Shown piece after piece: positions 44,846-57,688 of a stretch of DNA of 64,000 nt. The notes below the pieces were generated by a model that had not been told where the DNA came from, searched no databases, and saw only the letters and a list, made by a program, of their open reading frames with translations. The first letter of the stretch is position 1. Every line of letters starts with the position of its first letter. Source of the stretch: Tupaia tana (Eukaryota; Chordata; Mammalia; Scandentia; Tupaiidae); assembly GCA_026018925.1 (NCBI GenBank), contig JAKSZU010000005.1, positions 23,996,779-24,060,778 on the forward strand. Reading direction: 5' to 3'. The position numbers and the translations under genes were made by a program.

Positions 44846-45419
44846 ATGTGAAATGTGGGTACAACAAGAAAAAAAAAAAAAAAAAGCAAACCAAAACAAA
44901 AAAAATGTATTAAATACCTGTCAACATCTGGCAGTGAGCCAGGAACTGAGGAGAATATAATCACTGCCCTAGAGAAAATCTATAATATCTAACACATAAA
45001 CATTCACCAGAAAGACCCAAAGGATATATAAACATTAACCACATACACAATGAAGTAGTTATGTAATACACCAATGGAGGACACTGTTTTGTAGGGTGAA
45101 GAGGGAATAACTGAAGTTGTATGTTAAGATAGAGTGCTTAGGATTTCTGAGGCTAAATATTAGAGCCTTTTTTTTAAGCAGTGAGAAAAATTTTCCAGCC
45201 TAAAGTGCTGCCTAAGAAAAAGGTCAGAGTGGCCTCTTTGAGGGAAGGAGAACCGCAGAATGAATCTGTATTTCAGGATCACTGAAACAGACTATAGTGT
45301 GGGCACTGTCCCAGAGGTAGGCTTGAGACATCTTGTGAACAAAGGACAAAGATCTTTACAGAGTCAATATAAAGTCTTTTCTCAAAATTGATTCTCCGCC
45401 GCTTTGGGTATGACCTTGA
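44846..45419. other. No gene seen
   Basis: Unassigned; 45340-45419 may already belong to the L1 fragment that follows. Confidence 0.4.
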
Positions 45420-45975
45420 ATTCTACTCTCCAAGAGAACTGAAAACATACGTCCATATAACAATGGACACAAGAACATTCACAAGAGGTTCACAAGAGCA
45501 CTCTTCGCAACAATCAAAAAGTGTTAACAACCCAAATGTCCAGCTGGTGAACAGGTAAACAAAATGAGGCATATCCATATAATGACTATATTTAGCTATA
45601 AAAAGGTATGAAGTACTACATAGATGAACCTTGAAAATGCTATGCTAAGTAAAATAAGTAAATAAGTAAAATAAGTAAAAAAAATAAGTAAAATAAGACA
45701 GATGCAAAAGGCCACATATTGTATTACTCTATTTATATGAAATGTCCAGAACAGGTGTACCTATTCAGAAAGTAGATTAGTGGCTGTCGGTGGCTGAAAG
45801 GGGAAAAATGTGGAGTAACTGGTACTCTTTGGGATGATAAAAATGTTCTAGAGTTAGACACTGGTGATCGATACGCAGCTTGTGAACCTACTACAAATTA
45901 CTGAATTAATCACACACTTTAAAAGGGTGAAATTCATGATAGTGACAATTTCTCACTTTTTAAAAGGGAGCTCAC
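45420..45975 (+). mobile_element. Old L1 3' end
   Basis: 'caacaatcaaaaagtgttaa', 'cccaaatgtccagctggtga', 'gtggctgtcggtggctgaaa' and 'cacactttaaaagggtgaaa' follow the end of ORF2 and the 3'UTR of ancient (L1M-type) elements. A small (AAAATAAGT)n tract lies at 45650-45695. Confidence 0.7.
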
Positions 45976-47409
45976 AGTACATTTTCTGCTGCAGCACACC
46001 TAAACAGACATGGCACCACTCGCTTAGGAAAGGCAGCAGGAACTGGTGTGGGGACTTTGACAATAACTGCATTAAAGAACACTGAGAATCATGATACCTA
46101 AGGATCTTCAAGAAATAAGTTCAAAATAACAGGTGACAGCCACTTCTCAGTGACAACATATGCATGCCTTGGGGTAACAAAAGGTATCATAGTAATGTCT
46201 AAGTAACAAAGAGATGACCAATACCTACCTAAGCTGGTATGAAAGAAAGGATTTACAAACTGTTCTAGAGGAAAAAAGAGGACAGTTTTCATTCTCTAGG
46301 ATTTTCATTACCTAGCAGCAGCTAACAGAAAAAGAGTACAGAAATAATGAGGTTTAGGTTTAATAGGGAAAGGCACTACATGAAAGATGGTAGCAGCCAC
46401 AGGGAATATGTCTATCAACGATGACACAGCACATACAGTCCCCAACTATCACATTTTGAATGTTTATAAATCAGAATTCTGAACAAATTTGGCCAGAGAA
46501 ATAAACTTTGTAGTAGTTAAGTTTGCAAATGACCTACAATAATGTACTATAATTTTTCATTATTTCTATTTTCCTCGCTAAAATCCAGTACACCAGAAAC
46601 CCTGTTCCTTATCTCCAATCTCCACACATCGGATCCCAACAAGAGAAATTCCATTACTTTCTAAACTCCAACTGGAGGAAAAACTTCCTTCGCATTCCAC
46701 TCTTGCCACCACCACTACCTCAGCAGCATAGGAAAGTCAGGTTCCCTAGTCCTCAGAGAGGTGAAGCCAAAGCAGAATCATTTGCCATCCAGAACCACAA
46801 ACAAAACAGATTTCTGCCATGGCTGTTTGACATATGGGAGATTCTGAAGTCTGATACTTGGATTTCAGACACAGCTTATATTCAACGACCAACATTTGTA
46901 CGATGAAAAACTATCATACACACAAGTAAGGTGTTAAATGTGTGCTGACAAATTCATCCTTATTATTAAATAACAGGGACCTCGACATGTCTGGTGGGTG
47001 AGATAGAACATTTACACTGCATGTACACATTCCTGCATGTACACAGCAAGAGCCCAAAAAATGCTGGCCAGGGAAAATCAGTGGGGAGGAAAGGCACCGG
47101 CAGGGAAACCGCAAACCTAGAAAGTCACTGCGGTCTACTGGAAACACAATAAAAAGCATCCCTTTTTGCACCATTCCTCTTGGAATGCCCTTTCTGATGA
47201 GACCATCCCTGTGTTCTAAGAGCCAAATCAAAAGCTGCCATCTCAGAAGCTTTTCCTGAAAAACCTAAATAGTTAGTGGCTTCTTTTTTTGTGTTCCAAT
47301 AACTCCTTTTATTAGTTATTAGAGTGATTATTAAATTGCTATAGTCTATTTTCAAGTATGCTTCCCCAATATGTATCTCCTCAAATAATGAAATATTTCA
47401 TTACTTTAT
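45976..47409. other. No gene seen; 1.4 kb of unique-looking intron
   Basis: No exon signature or repeat family recognised. 46560-46910 is somewhat GC-richer than its surroundings and could be tested for conservation. Confidence 0.45.
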
Positions 47410-47490
47410 TCATCTTTGTAGTCACAATACCTGGATAATGGTTGGCACATAGAAGAGCCTAGTAACTACCGGTTGAACGAATGAGTGAAT
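47410..47490 (+). repeat. MIR/L2 3' end fragment
   Basis: 'tggttggcacatagaagagc' and 'ggttgaacgaatgagtgaat' match the common MIR/L2 terminal block. Confidence 0.6.
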
Positions 47491-48289
47491 GGACTTCTTT
47501 AAATGATGGAAGACAAAAAGTAAAGGTAGTAAGGCACATGAACAAATCCCAAATGAATTAATTTGTCAGTTTTGCTACTAAAGAAGAGTGGGATCTAAGC
47601 ATGAAATCCCAAAGCATAGCCTAATTAGTGAATCAGAATGCAGCGAATATCTAAAGATAAATTCAATAGGAAGTAGATAAGAAGTGCACAGTAAATATTC
47701 TGCTTGTCTCCTTCTGTCACACTTTTAGGTTGTAAGAATTATTTCTTATTGCATAAAGTCTCCAATGATGGCATTTATTAGACGTTATATTTGGCATTTC
47801 TGACATCTCAAGAAATATTTAAATCAAAATGAACTTAGATACAGAGTTCAGCAAAATTCAGAAGGATGATGGGGGACAAGATGCTGATGTGTTCCTACTA
47901 CATTCCTTTGAGAAAGTAAATGATTCTAACCAATCTCTCATCATACTTGAAGAATAAAACTAAATCATACTACAGATTGAATCAGAAGAAGCCCTTGTAC
48001 TAGCCACCAAATGAATGGTTCACAGGAGTGGGAGCAGGCACTAGCCCATAAATCCCAACATCCTAAGAAAGACATGTGCAAGAAGGACAATGTGACATAA
48101 GACAGGTTAAGAAGCTGACAGGTTTGGGAGTCACCTAACTTCTTTTTGGCCGTTGATGAGAACCAAAGTTAAAGTAAAAGACTAAAAATAAGCACTATGG
48201 TCTAAAGTTAAATTTTTGTTTTAGTGTTTGACTAATCTTGCTAAAGTACTCATTTTCTGTTCAAAATGTTTTCTTCCTCAACTCATAAT
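47491..48289. other. No gene seen
   Basis: Unassigned intronic sequence. Confidence 0.45.
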
Positions 48290-48475
48290 ACTAGAAAAGA
48301 CCCTAAAAATTATTGACTGAAACTCCCTAACCTTGCAAATAAAGAAACTGAGATCATAAGGGCAAATGACTAGCCCAAAGTCACATTGCTAATTAGAGGC
48401 AGAGTCTCCACTCAGGATCTCAAGAATCGCTAATTTAGAGCTCTTTCCACTCTATGAAGGGCTTTCATATAGTAA
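48290..48475 (-). repeat. MIR
   Basis: 'aaataaagaaactgagatca' and 'gcccaaagtcacattgctaa' are the complement of the MIR core. Confidence 0.75.
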
Positions 48476-48510
48476 CAGAACTTTCATTATAATTTGGTCC
48501 TATACAAGGG

Positions 48511-48514
48511 CACA

Positions 48515-48548
<34 letters not shown>
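48511..48548 (+). repeat. (CA)n microsatellite
   Basis: About 18 CA units. A short CA patch recurs near 48608. Confidence 0.97.
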
Positions 48549-48551
<3 letters not shown>

Positions 48552-48795
48552 ATCTATAGATAATACAACTCTTGTGTCTCTAAACATAGACACACCCACA
48601 GAGCTACACACACACTTTTTACAACACTTCAAAAATCTAGTGCATTAAGAAGTATACCCAAAAAATACACCAATTTACTAAAAAAGAATAGTTCTGTGAT
48701 AAAGAATTCATGTTTTGAGTGACCCAATAGAAATAATCAAAACTGCCTGTCTATGCTTTATTTAAATGTGTGTGTGTTTGTGTGTGTGTGTGTTT

Positions 48796-49041
48796 CAGAG
48801 AGATTTTTTGCTACAATGTGCATGTGCTTGCCGGAGAGATTGAGAAAGAGAAAGCGAAAAATCACTCTTCCCCAGGGGAGATGGCCACACCACAATCTCT
48901 ACTTCTCCATTCACCTCTCAGGATTTTGGGCACTCACATTCATGTACCCAAGTGAGTTTTAAGCCACTGGGTCAAGGACTTGAACAGTGGTCGACTACAT
49001 GGGGTCCAGCGAAATAACCATGATGCCATCTGCTGGTCCCT
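48796..49041 (-). mobile_element. tRNA-type SINE, long form
   Basis: A (TG)n tract (48767-48793) stands next to its 3' end. 'gctacaatgtgcatgtgcttgcc', head complement catctgctggtccc. Confidence 0.87.
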
Positions 49042-49074
49042 GCTTATACTTTTTAAATATATTAGGTGAATATG

Positions 49075-49315
49075 TCTAAGAGCATGGGATCTGGAGTAAA
49101 AGATCTGCATCTAATCCTCACTGCCATTTAATTAACCAAGTACCCATTAGGCAACGTTGCCTAACCTTTCCAAGCCTCAGTTTCCTCACCTGTAAAACTG
49201 AAAAATAATAGAACCAACTTGATATAGCTCTTGTGACGACTAAATAGATGATGAAAGCAAAGTGCTTAGCTTGAGACCTACTACTCAATAATGTAACTCT
49301 TATTATTGTTAGCAC
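49075..49315 (+). repeat. MIR
   Basis: Near end-to-end MIR: 'gagcatgggatctggagtaa', 'cctcagtttcctcacctgta', 'gtgcttagcttgagaccta'. Confidence 0.82.
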
Positions 49316-50012
49316 TGCCTACTAACCTCTTGGTTTTCTATGGATGTGTCCCAAAGAAGTTTTCTGTATATTTAACACATAGTTGTAATTACATTTACTA
49401 TCTGTTCTTTTGCAAATGGATTACAATAGATTAAGAATATTATTCAATAAAACTTCTTTTGCTTTTCTTGTTTGAAGATAATAACTCTTACCCCAACTTA
49501 ATTTTTTTATACTTTTATAAACATCAAGTGCCTAAATTGAGAATCTAAAGTTTAAATGTACACATTATTTTCTGTCTTTTTATACTTTTCCATCCTTTCC
49601 AATAAAATGAGTATGGTTGCTTAAATTCTACAAAAGGGAGATACAGCTGACTCTGAAAGAAAAGAAACCCCTCTACATCCTACTGAGTATCCTTTTGGAA
49701 TTCAGACACAAAGGACATTTTCTATCTCATTTATGATGACAGCGAGAACAAATTAATTTCAAGGCTTACTGTGCATTTATTTTAACTTTATTATAATATG
49801 AAATGAACACAACCGTAGAGGCGCTTTTTCCCTATATAGAATCATGCGTCAAAGTATTTTTTTCCCTCTCCAACATTCCTTAAAGTACTAATTTTATCAT
49901 TAGGGTGGTTTACCAGCATGGTTAATACTTGACTCATTCATTCATTCAAACAAATGACCTTTCAAGTTATTTCATTTCCTAAAATGTAATAATTTAAGAT
50001 GCTAACTCCTCA
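49316..50012. other. No gene seen; AT-rich
   Basis: Unassigned intronic sequence. Confidence 0.45.
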
Positions 50013-50267
50013 GGACCAGTAGTTAGCGTAATGTCGATGTCACTGAACTCCATGTAGTCGAACATGGTTTCAGTCCCGGACCCGGTGGCTTAAACACACG
50101 CCGGGTGCATGCGTGTGCGTACCCAAGATCCCAAGAGGAGAATGGAGGAAAGGGATTGTATTGTGGCCATCACCCCTGGGGGGGGGGGGGAGGGGTAATT
50201 TCTCGCTTTCTATTTCTCTGTCTTTCTGGCAAGAGCACACGCCCTATAGCAAAAACCTCTCGAAAAA
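50013..50267 (+). mobile_element. tRNA-type SINE, long form
   Basis: Head aggaccagtagttagcgtaa with a G run in the body (50178-50191). Flanking gatgctaactcctc against gatgtataactcctc suggests an altered target repeat. Confidence 0.9.
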
Positions 50268-50879
50268 AGATGTATAACTCCTCTGGTCTAAATTCTTCAA
50301 CCAGTTATTCAAGTTTTATACTCACTGGACAATTGAAAGGATATGATATTTACATACACTTGTTTTAATAATCAAATGTATTTAAATAAAACTTGTTTAT
50401 ATTATTCCATTTCATTGCAAAACTCAGGATTCTCTTTGAAGGTGTTACTGTCTGAGTTCCTAGGGTACTCTGAAATTTCAGTTGCAGAATATATTATTTA
50501 TTTTGAAAGTAACTCAATACGAGAGACAAATTATTTGATCATCTTATTATAAAAGATTAAACAGTCACAAATTTTATTTTACCAAGACTAAAATACATTA
50601 AATTATATTTCATTGACATAAGATCAAGAGAACCTCATAAATACAATGTGGTTTGTAAAATAAACTCTGGTTTATTTTACCAGAGCAAGGTTATAAAAAA
50701 AGGTTCCAAACCAAAAAAAAAGAATTCCCTATAGAAAACAAAAGCTGTTTTCAGTAATTTAAAAATTCTCCTGACATTTGATCCATTAAAAAAAAAAAAG
50801 TTCATCACATCACATAAACAGAATCATTAAAGGCTGCTGGAAAACAAACCCCAAGGACTACAAAAAATTCTTTTTTCCG
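50268..50879. other. No gene seen; AT-rich
   Basis: Contains a small inverted pair, ataaactctggtttattttaccagag, near 50660. Otherwise nothing recognised. Confidence 0.45.
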
Positions 50880-51134
50880 GGAACCAGCAGTTAGCGTAAT
50901 GGCTATGTCGCTGGACTCCCACGTAGTCGACCGCGGTTCGCGTCCCAGACCCGGTGGCTTAAAACTCACGCTGGGCACGGGTGCTTGCGTGCCCAAGATC
51001 CTGAGAGGAGAATGGAGGAGAAGGGATTGCGGCGTGATCATCCCCTCCTGGGGGGTGATTTCTCGCTTCCTATCTCTCTGTCTGTCTGGCAAGCGCACGC
51101 GCCCTATAGTAAAAACCTCTCCAAAAAAAAAAAA
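50880..51134 (+). mobile_element. tRNA-type SINE, long form, young
   Basis: Target repeat aaaaaattcttttttccg (50862-50879 and 51135-51153) is nearly perfect; the body is close to the family consensus. Confidence 0.94.
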
Positions 51135-51154
51135 AAAAAAATTCTTTTTTCCGA

Positions 51155-52900
51155 AATGCAATGCTACTTTTCAACTACAAATGACTAAGAAATGTTAATA
51201 CACTATACCAACAGCAATTTTTAAATTGCACCATTCTTCTCAAACTATTCATAGCCTAAATTAAAGCCTGACCATCAAGACATAAAATGTGCTTACAAGT
51301 ACCTCCTGCCAATAAACAATATTACAGTCTTTTAATAAAACTTCAAAAAATCTGCATACTTACTAGCTTAAAGGGAGAACTGGCTTTCTCACAGAGATTA
51401 AAAATAAAATAGTCACTAGAATTTCATTAAACAAATGAAAATTGGTCACATGTATTATAATGTTTAACTTCATGGGACTGGGGATTTTATAAATATGCCC
51501 CAAACGCATAATATTGGGAAACAAGGAGATGGTTTAAGAATCTTAAAAAAATATATGTTAAGTTAATAAAGATAATTTCTTGAATATGTGTCATTTCAGA
51601 ATAAAACTTCAATGCGAAATTTAATTAGACAACAACATAGTCAACAGTATCTCCAGATGCTGATTTCTCAAATGTCACCAAACCGTCCATTCTTCTAAAA
51701 AGTACTATTTAATACAGGGGACACCCAGAGTACCTGTACTGCCTTACTGTGGCACCAAAGCACTGAAATACACATTTCAAATTACATAGAACTACTACAG
51801 TTTTAAGGGCCCATTTTAAATTATTTTAGAAAGATATTTTAGGAAATCTATGAAAAAATGTTAAAATGTACACTTCCTTTTTCAACATGCAAAATACTAA
51901 AGTGCTTATAAACATGCCCCCTTCCTACTCCGCAGGGAACTGACTTCAGCTTTATGAATGGTTTCATGATTTTTTAGTGCTAATGTAGTTCTGAACATAA
52001 CCTCCTACCTAATTTGAAAATACATAATTATTTTAAACGTAAAATAGCAGTTAACCAAACTAACAGTGAGATTAAAAGAAAGCTACTTTATTTCCAATAA
52101 AACACTAAGATTATATAATGGCTTTGACATTATCTTTTCAACAATTTTCTATACTGTCAAAGACAACAGGGACATCCATTTTTACAAGAGGAAAAGAAGG
52201 AGTTAATAAAATACATTTTCTACTCGACTGAGAATTGCTTTCTCTTTTGTCAATATTACAAGACACTCATCTATTGACAAAGGAAAAAAAGGAACACTTT
52301 CTCACTTGCTTGTGAAGAAACTAAATTGGGAGCGTTATCAGTCCTGGAGGTAATTATTTCTTGGGAAGAATATTTAAAGCAAAGAGATTATTTCAAGTTC
52401 ACAGCCAGCTGCTACATTTGGGGAAAACAAACCGAGCAAGATAGTCCCTATTTGTCACTTGCCTTTTTCCTTACCACCCACCCTGCACCAAACCCCCATT
52501 GTTCTATGTAAAAACTCACAGCTAATGATATCTAAATAGCACCTGCTACGTTGATGTTGCTGATGACCACTATAAGGAACTCTCCAGAACCACATTTACT
52601 TGCTACCTTCATTCCCCAAAATTAAGTCCAAATATGATAATAAATCGATCCCAAACTGGTGAGGGAGAGGCTCACAGCTTCCCTTTCAGACTGATGGATA
52701 ACACTCCAGAGGCGGGTAAGGAAATCCCCAGAAGGTTTCCATAATAAATCCATCCCCCCCATCATTTCAACTGGCGTCTTATAACGATTTTTTTTTAATT
52801 CAGTACTAAAATCCGCGAAAAGTATGCAGCCCATACGGTTCAGATTCCTGTTCCCTCTTAACACCACAGTACAACACAGATGCAACACGAAAGATTTCTT
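51155..52900. other. No gene seen; intron next to exon 1
   Basis: 1.7 kb of AT-rich sequence free of SINEs, the longest such stretch in the intron, directly beside the CpG island. No extra exon is recognisable. Its low repeat content may reflect promoter-proximal regulation. Confidence 0.5.
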
Positions 52901-53074
52901 GTGGCTTTGGATCCTTCGTCCACCACTTCCTCTCCAAACCTGGCTGGCGGGGAGCGATGCGGGCGTCGAGGAAGTCGGAGCCCTGCACCGGCTGCCGGCT
53001 CTCCCTCCGGGCTACCTGCCTAGGCCTGCCGAAGCACCGCCCAGCGCCGACACCCTCACAAACACAAACACTCA

Positions 53075-53233
<159 letters not shown>

Positions 53234-53584
53234 TCAGGGGGCCGGGGGGCAGGGGTGGGGACGGGGAAGCACCGGCAGCCGCAGCCCCCGGGAGCCCGCC
53301 CGCTCTACACCCGCCGGTCGCCGCACCAGCCCGACTGATGCAGCAAGAGCAGGAGGCCCCGCGAGAGCGCCGGGGACATCCAGGGGGGCGGCGGGGCAGA
53401 GGCCGGCCGGGGGGTGACGGGGAGGTGCCCCCGAGCGAAGGAGAGCCGAGGGACGAGGCTGGGGGTGGGGAGCGGGTGTCCCTGCCCTTGTCCCCACCGG
53501 CTCCCTGGGCGCCGGCTCTCCGGCTCTGTCCGGCCGCGCGTTCTGCTCCCGCTGCGGTGGGAGCGGCGGGGCGGCCACGGCGGG

Positions 53585-53668
53585 CTCTCCTCCTCTCACA
53601 CGCGCACTCACACCTCACCCTCTCTCACACGCACACACTCACACTCACTCACTCACTCTCCCATACAC
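53585..53668 (+). repeat. (CACTCA)-like simple repeat in the CDK8 5'UTR/promoter
   Basis: Irregular CACA and CTCA units, likely to vary in length. Confidence 0.85.
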
Positions 53669-53939
53669 TCAAATAGAAAGGCAGCGCCGCACAACAGCCG
53701 GTACCTCCTCGGACAGAGGAGGAGGGAGGGCACTCGCGGAACACGGCCGTGCCTGTCGCAAAAACGTCGCGAAGCCTCGGGCTGCCTCCGGTCCTCCCTC
53801 CTGCCGGCTCCCGCGTTTGCTGGCCACCCCTGCTGACGCCTGCACCCCGAGGGTCGTGTGCAGGGAGACCGGGAGCCACTGCCCAAAGCTGCCGCCAAAC
53901 ACACCACGTGGACCGGCCGCAGAGGGGGCCCGGCCCCAG

Positions 53940-54042
53940 ACTACAATGCCCAGAATGCAGGGGCCACCGCTGTTCCCGCCCCTTCTACGGTTCCACCGCC
54001 CACGGTGGGAATATGGGAGCGTTGCATTATGGGTTTAGTAGT
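53940..54042. promoter_or_regulatory. Two facing ZNF143/THAP11 (SBS)-type motifs
   Basis: 53940-53959 reads actacaatgcccagaatgca on the plus strand, very close to the known SBS consensus ACTACAATTCCCAGCATGC. On the minus strand 54042-54023 reads actactaaacccataatgca, identical at 16 of 20 positions to the first. The two face each other 63 bp apart at the upstream edge of the CDK8 CpG island. Confidence 0.75.
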
Positions 54043-54049
54043 CTAAAGT

Positions 54050-54792
54050 GAGATTAGTTTCAATCCCTTAGGGAAAATAATTTTTTTTCATTCTTATTTT
54101 TTTACAGCGATATTGTTAGAGTCTAATTTGACTCATAAGCTTAATCGAAAAATTGCACATATGGGAGAGGCTAGTTTGTACTATAATCGCATTTCATGCA
54201 CTTCCAAATTCCAAATTTCAGAGGGCATTATCGAAAACAGCCTGTATGATATTTGTAAACAGCTCAGGGGTTTTGGGTTGGGGGTATACTTTCCGTTCAC
54301 AGTCTGATAAGGGCTACAAAACGATAGCAACGTACAACTTTACAAATATCAATCACACACGAATGACCACCCTGCTCCTAAATATTGGTACTCCTGTGGA
54401 CTGATGACCACTTAAATGTTTCCCTTCCATTTAGTGGAAGAATTATTTTGAGTACAGTCTTCTGCACTATTGCCTATAAGAACACCAGTTTTAAGTCTAT
54501 GATGATAGTAATGAATCTAAATACATTAAAGCTAATGAGTTAATTTTAAGGTATGCAAGCAAGATATCTTGGTAACACTCCCTCGTTTTGTGTGACTCTT
54601 ATTTGCACATCTATTTTTAATTTGTCGTTTCCAGTTGTTAACTGTTTTCACTAAACCTTCCTATTCCCAAAGAGAATATGATCTTTTGCACTTTTAAACA
54701 TCCATAACACTCCCCACAAACGTATGTCTCATATTCTTCTAATTCTATTTTGTCTTTTATTTCCTCTCTCTTTCTAAATTATAAATTTGTAG
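54050..54792. other. No gene seen; CDK8 5' flank
   Basis: AT-rich, no recognised repeat. Open frames at 54113-54404 lack any family likeness. Confidence 0.5.
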
Positions 54793-55052
54793 GGAACCAG
54801 CAGTTAGCGTAATGGCTATGTCGCTGGACTCCCATGTAGTCGACCGCGGTTCGTGTCTTGGACCCGGTGGCTTACAACTCACGCCGGGCGCGTGTGCGTG
54901 CGTGCCCAAGATCCCGAGAGGAGAATGGAGGAGAAGGGATTGCGGAGTGACCATCCCCCCTGGGGGGTGATTTCTCACTTTCTGTCTCTATGTCTCTCTC
55001 TGTCTGTCTGGCGAGCGCACGCGCCCTATAGCGAAAAACCTCTCAAAAAAAA
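54793..55052 (+). mobile_element. tRNA-type SINE, long form, young
   Basis: Target repeat attataaatttgta at 54779-54792 and 55056-55069. Consensus-like body. Confidence 0.94.
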
Positions 55053-55094
55053 AATTATAAATTTGTATAACAAGTCATATTTGCATTTCCCATA

Positions 55095-55160
55095 ACACCT
55101 AGTATCATGCCTTGATTATGATGCACAGTAAATATTTGTTGAATTAATGAATGAAGGTGT
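55095..55160 (+). repeat. MIR/L2 3' end fragment
   Basis: 'cacctagtatcatgccttga' and 'gtaaatatttgttgaattaa'. Confidence 0.6.
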
Positions 55161-55182
55161 TTATGTCAAAAATGTGTCATAT

Positions 55183-55347
55183 GGGGCCACCAGGTGGCCT
55201 TGGTGGTTAATGGTGCTGGACTCCCACTCCAGCAACCGTCCTTGGAGTCCTGGACCTTGCAGCTTGCTTGCTCTCTTGCTCTCTCTCTCTCCCTCTCTCT
55301 TCAAATTAAAATAAATGAATAGAACAAAGTTAAATAAAATATTTTAT
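55183..55347 (+). mobile_element. tRNA-type SINE, short form
   Basis: Head ggggccaccaggtggccttg; target repeat like aaaatgtgtcatatg / aaaatgtctcatgta. Confidence 0.85.
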
Positions 55348-55514
55348 TAAAAAATGTCTCATGTACAAATGATGTTTGTGAAAAATCTCCAAAAGGGCCT
55401 TCTCTTAGATAAATGTCCTTAGATATAATTAGTGACTTCGCTACTGGTTTAATATTGTTTTACCTTGTATATTAAATATTATTCCATATTCAAGTGTAAG
55501 GAAGTCTTCACTAG

Positions 55515-55790
55515 GGAACCAGCAGATAGCGTAATGGCTGTGTCGCTGGACTCCCACATAATTGACCGCGGTTCGCGACCCGAATCCGCTGGCTTAAAAC
55601 TCACGCGGGCGCTTGTGCGTGCCTGCCCAAGATCCCGAGAGGAGAATGGAGGAGAAGGGATTGCAGCATGACCATCCCCCCTGGGGGGGTGATTTCTCGC
55701 TTTCTGTCTCTATGTCTCTCTCTATCTGTCTGGCGAGCGCACGCGCCCTATAGCGAAAACCTCTGCAAAAAAAAAAGGAGAAAAAAAAAA
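55515..55790 (+). mobile_element. tRNA-type SINE, long form, young
   Basis: Target repeat aggaagtcttcacta at 55499-55513 and 55792-55806. Confidence 0.94.
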
Positions 55791-55806
55791 CAGGAAGTCT
55801 TCACTA

Positions 55807-56396
55807 AGTTTGTGGAAATGCCTATTAGGAAAAACCTATGCACATATAATAATACCATATGTTTCAAAACCAAAATAAACTAATTTCATTTTTTTATGTA
55901 TTTTTTGAAGTCCCCTCGAATACCAACTTGGATTACATGGGCCTGGATTTAAATCCTGTTTTGCAATTTATTAGTGGTGTGTTCATGGAGCCTTGTTTTG
56001 TGTTTGTTTTTCTTGGCCAAATGAAGATTTTAAAGACTCTAATATAGTAAGGGCATAACAAATGTCAGCTTGCATTAATAGGACCTTATTGTTTCTATTC
56101 AGCCATGCAAGCTGGATGCCTCTCTAGCAGGAGTGTTCCTTTACATAGTTAAAGAATTACATTTTTTTTCTAAATATGGATTTAGAATAGAATCTTCCAG
56201 AATAAAAAAGAACTGTGGTTTTGAAGCATGTGGTTTTTTTGTTTACTCAAAGATCTTGAGAAGTCAAACTACTGCACTGAAAGAAAGGTTGTGAAGAGGT
56301 TTGAGACTTGACTTGGCCCTGCACCGGGAGTAGTCACCTTCCCCTACCTCCCATACCACCCACACATAATGTTCCAGAAAACTGAAGTTCTCAGAC
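55807..56396. other. No gene seen
   Basis: 55925-56075 has weak MIR-like resemblance ('gggcctggatttaaatcctg'). Otherwise unassigned. Confidence 0.45.
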
Positions 56397-56415
56397 TTTT
56401 TTTAAGATTTATTTA

Positions 56416-56455
<40 letters not shown>

Positions 56456-56590
56456 TTAATTTGCTAGTGGGCACATGCACTCAACAGAGACAGAGAAATT
56501 GAGAAAGCAAGCCACCAGGTCTAGGACTCAAACCACAGTCAGCCATGTGGGAATTAAGTGGCTCAACCATCACACCCCCTGCTGGGCCCC
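56397..56590 (-). mobile_element. tRNA-type SINE, short form, with (TTA)n tail
   Basis: A (TTA)n array at 56418-56455 lies in the tail. Head complement ccctgctgggcccc. Confidence 0.85.
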
Positions 56591-56935
56591 AAGTCTCAGA
56601 CTTAGAAAAATCTATTTTGACTACTGTTTTCGCTTGCTCCATTCTGTGAATGGAGGTAAGAATTTTTCCTAAAGGAATTGGATGTCCCAAGTCTCAATAC
56701 TCTAGGGGCAAGAAAAGGAAGAAAATGGCTTGCTCTTCTCTCTGATGCTGGGGTAACAGTCAGTGGTCTAGACTCCCAAGTTGAGAGTATATGATGACTT
56801 GTTAGTAAACTGGCCCTATAACTTGGTATTAAGATGATACTAAGCTGAGAAAGAGACCATGCCCAGGGTTCCTTTATCTCATTAGGAGAGTAATACCTAA
56901 AATCCAGGTTTGTTACAAAAACAAATTTTATTTTC

Positions 56936-57168
56936 AGTTTTTGCCACAGGGCATGAGTACTTGCCAGAAAGAGACAGAGAGAGAGAGAGAAAGTGAGAAA
57001 TCCCTCCCCAAGGGGGATGGTCATGATTCAATCCCTTCTCCTCCTGAGATTTTGGGCACGCACACACATACACCTGGCATGATTTTCAAGCCACCAGGTC
57101 TGGGACTTGAACTGTGGTCTGCCTTGTGGGAATCCAGTACCTTAGCCACCACACCATCTGCTGGCCCC
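56936..57168 (-). mobile_element. tRNA-type SINE, long form, old
   Basis: 'tttttgccacagggcatgag', body complement, head complement catctgctggcccc. Confidence 0.84.
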
Positions 57169-57403
57169 ATAATATCCAGTTATGTTTCTTTTATGTGTGG
57201 TACTGTCCTACTGTTTTCCTCAGGTTACTAGGCCCTGTCTTAGTTGTGGATCCTGTGCCATGCTTAGAGGAAAAGGGAAAGCTGTAGCCTGAGACTCAAG
57301 GATGGAAGATAAGAAGGGGCCTGCTGAGCAAAAGCAATTAGCTTGGGAAAGGCTATGGCACATATTACTATCTCAAAAGCTTGAGGAGTGGAATATTTGT
57401 TTG

Positions 57404-57688
57404 GTTTGTTTGTTCGTTTGTTTTTGTTTTTGTTTTTAGAGTGGTTTTTGCTATAGGGCGCGTGTGCTCGCCAGACAGTCAGAGAAAGACAGAGAGACAG
57501 AGAGTAAGAAGTTACCCCCCTAGGGTGGATGGCCACGCTGCAATCCCATCTTCTCTGTTCCCCTCTCGGGATCTTGGACACACACGCACATGTACCCAGC
57601 GTGAGTTTAAGCCACCGGGTCGGGGTCACGAACCGCGGTCGACTACATGGGAGTTCATCGTCATAGCCATTAACTAACTGCTGGTCTC
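57404..57688 (-). mobile_element. tRNA-type SINE, long form
   Basis: (GTTT)n-like tail, 'gctatagggcgcgtgtgctc', head complement ctaactgctggtctc. Flanks ggagtggaatatttgttt / ggattggaacatttgttt form a diverged target repeat. Confidence 0.88.
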
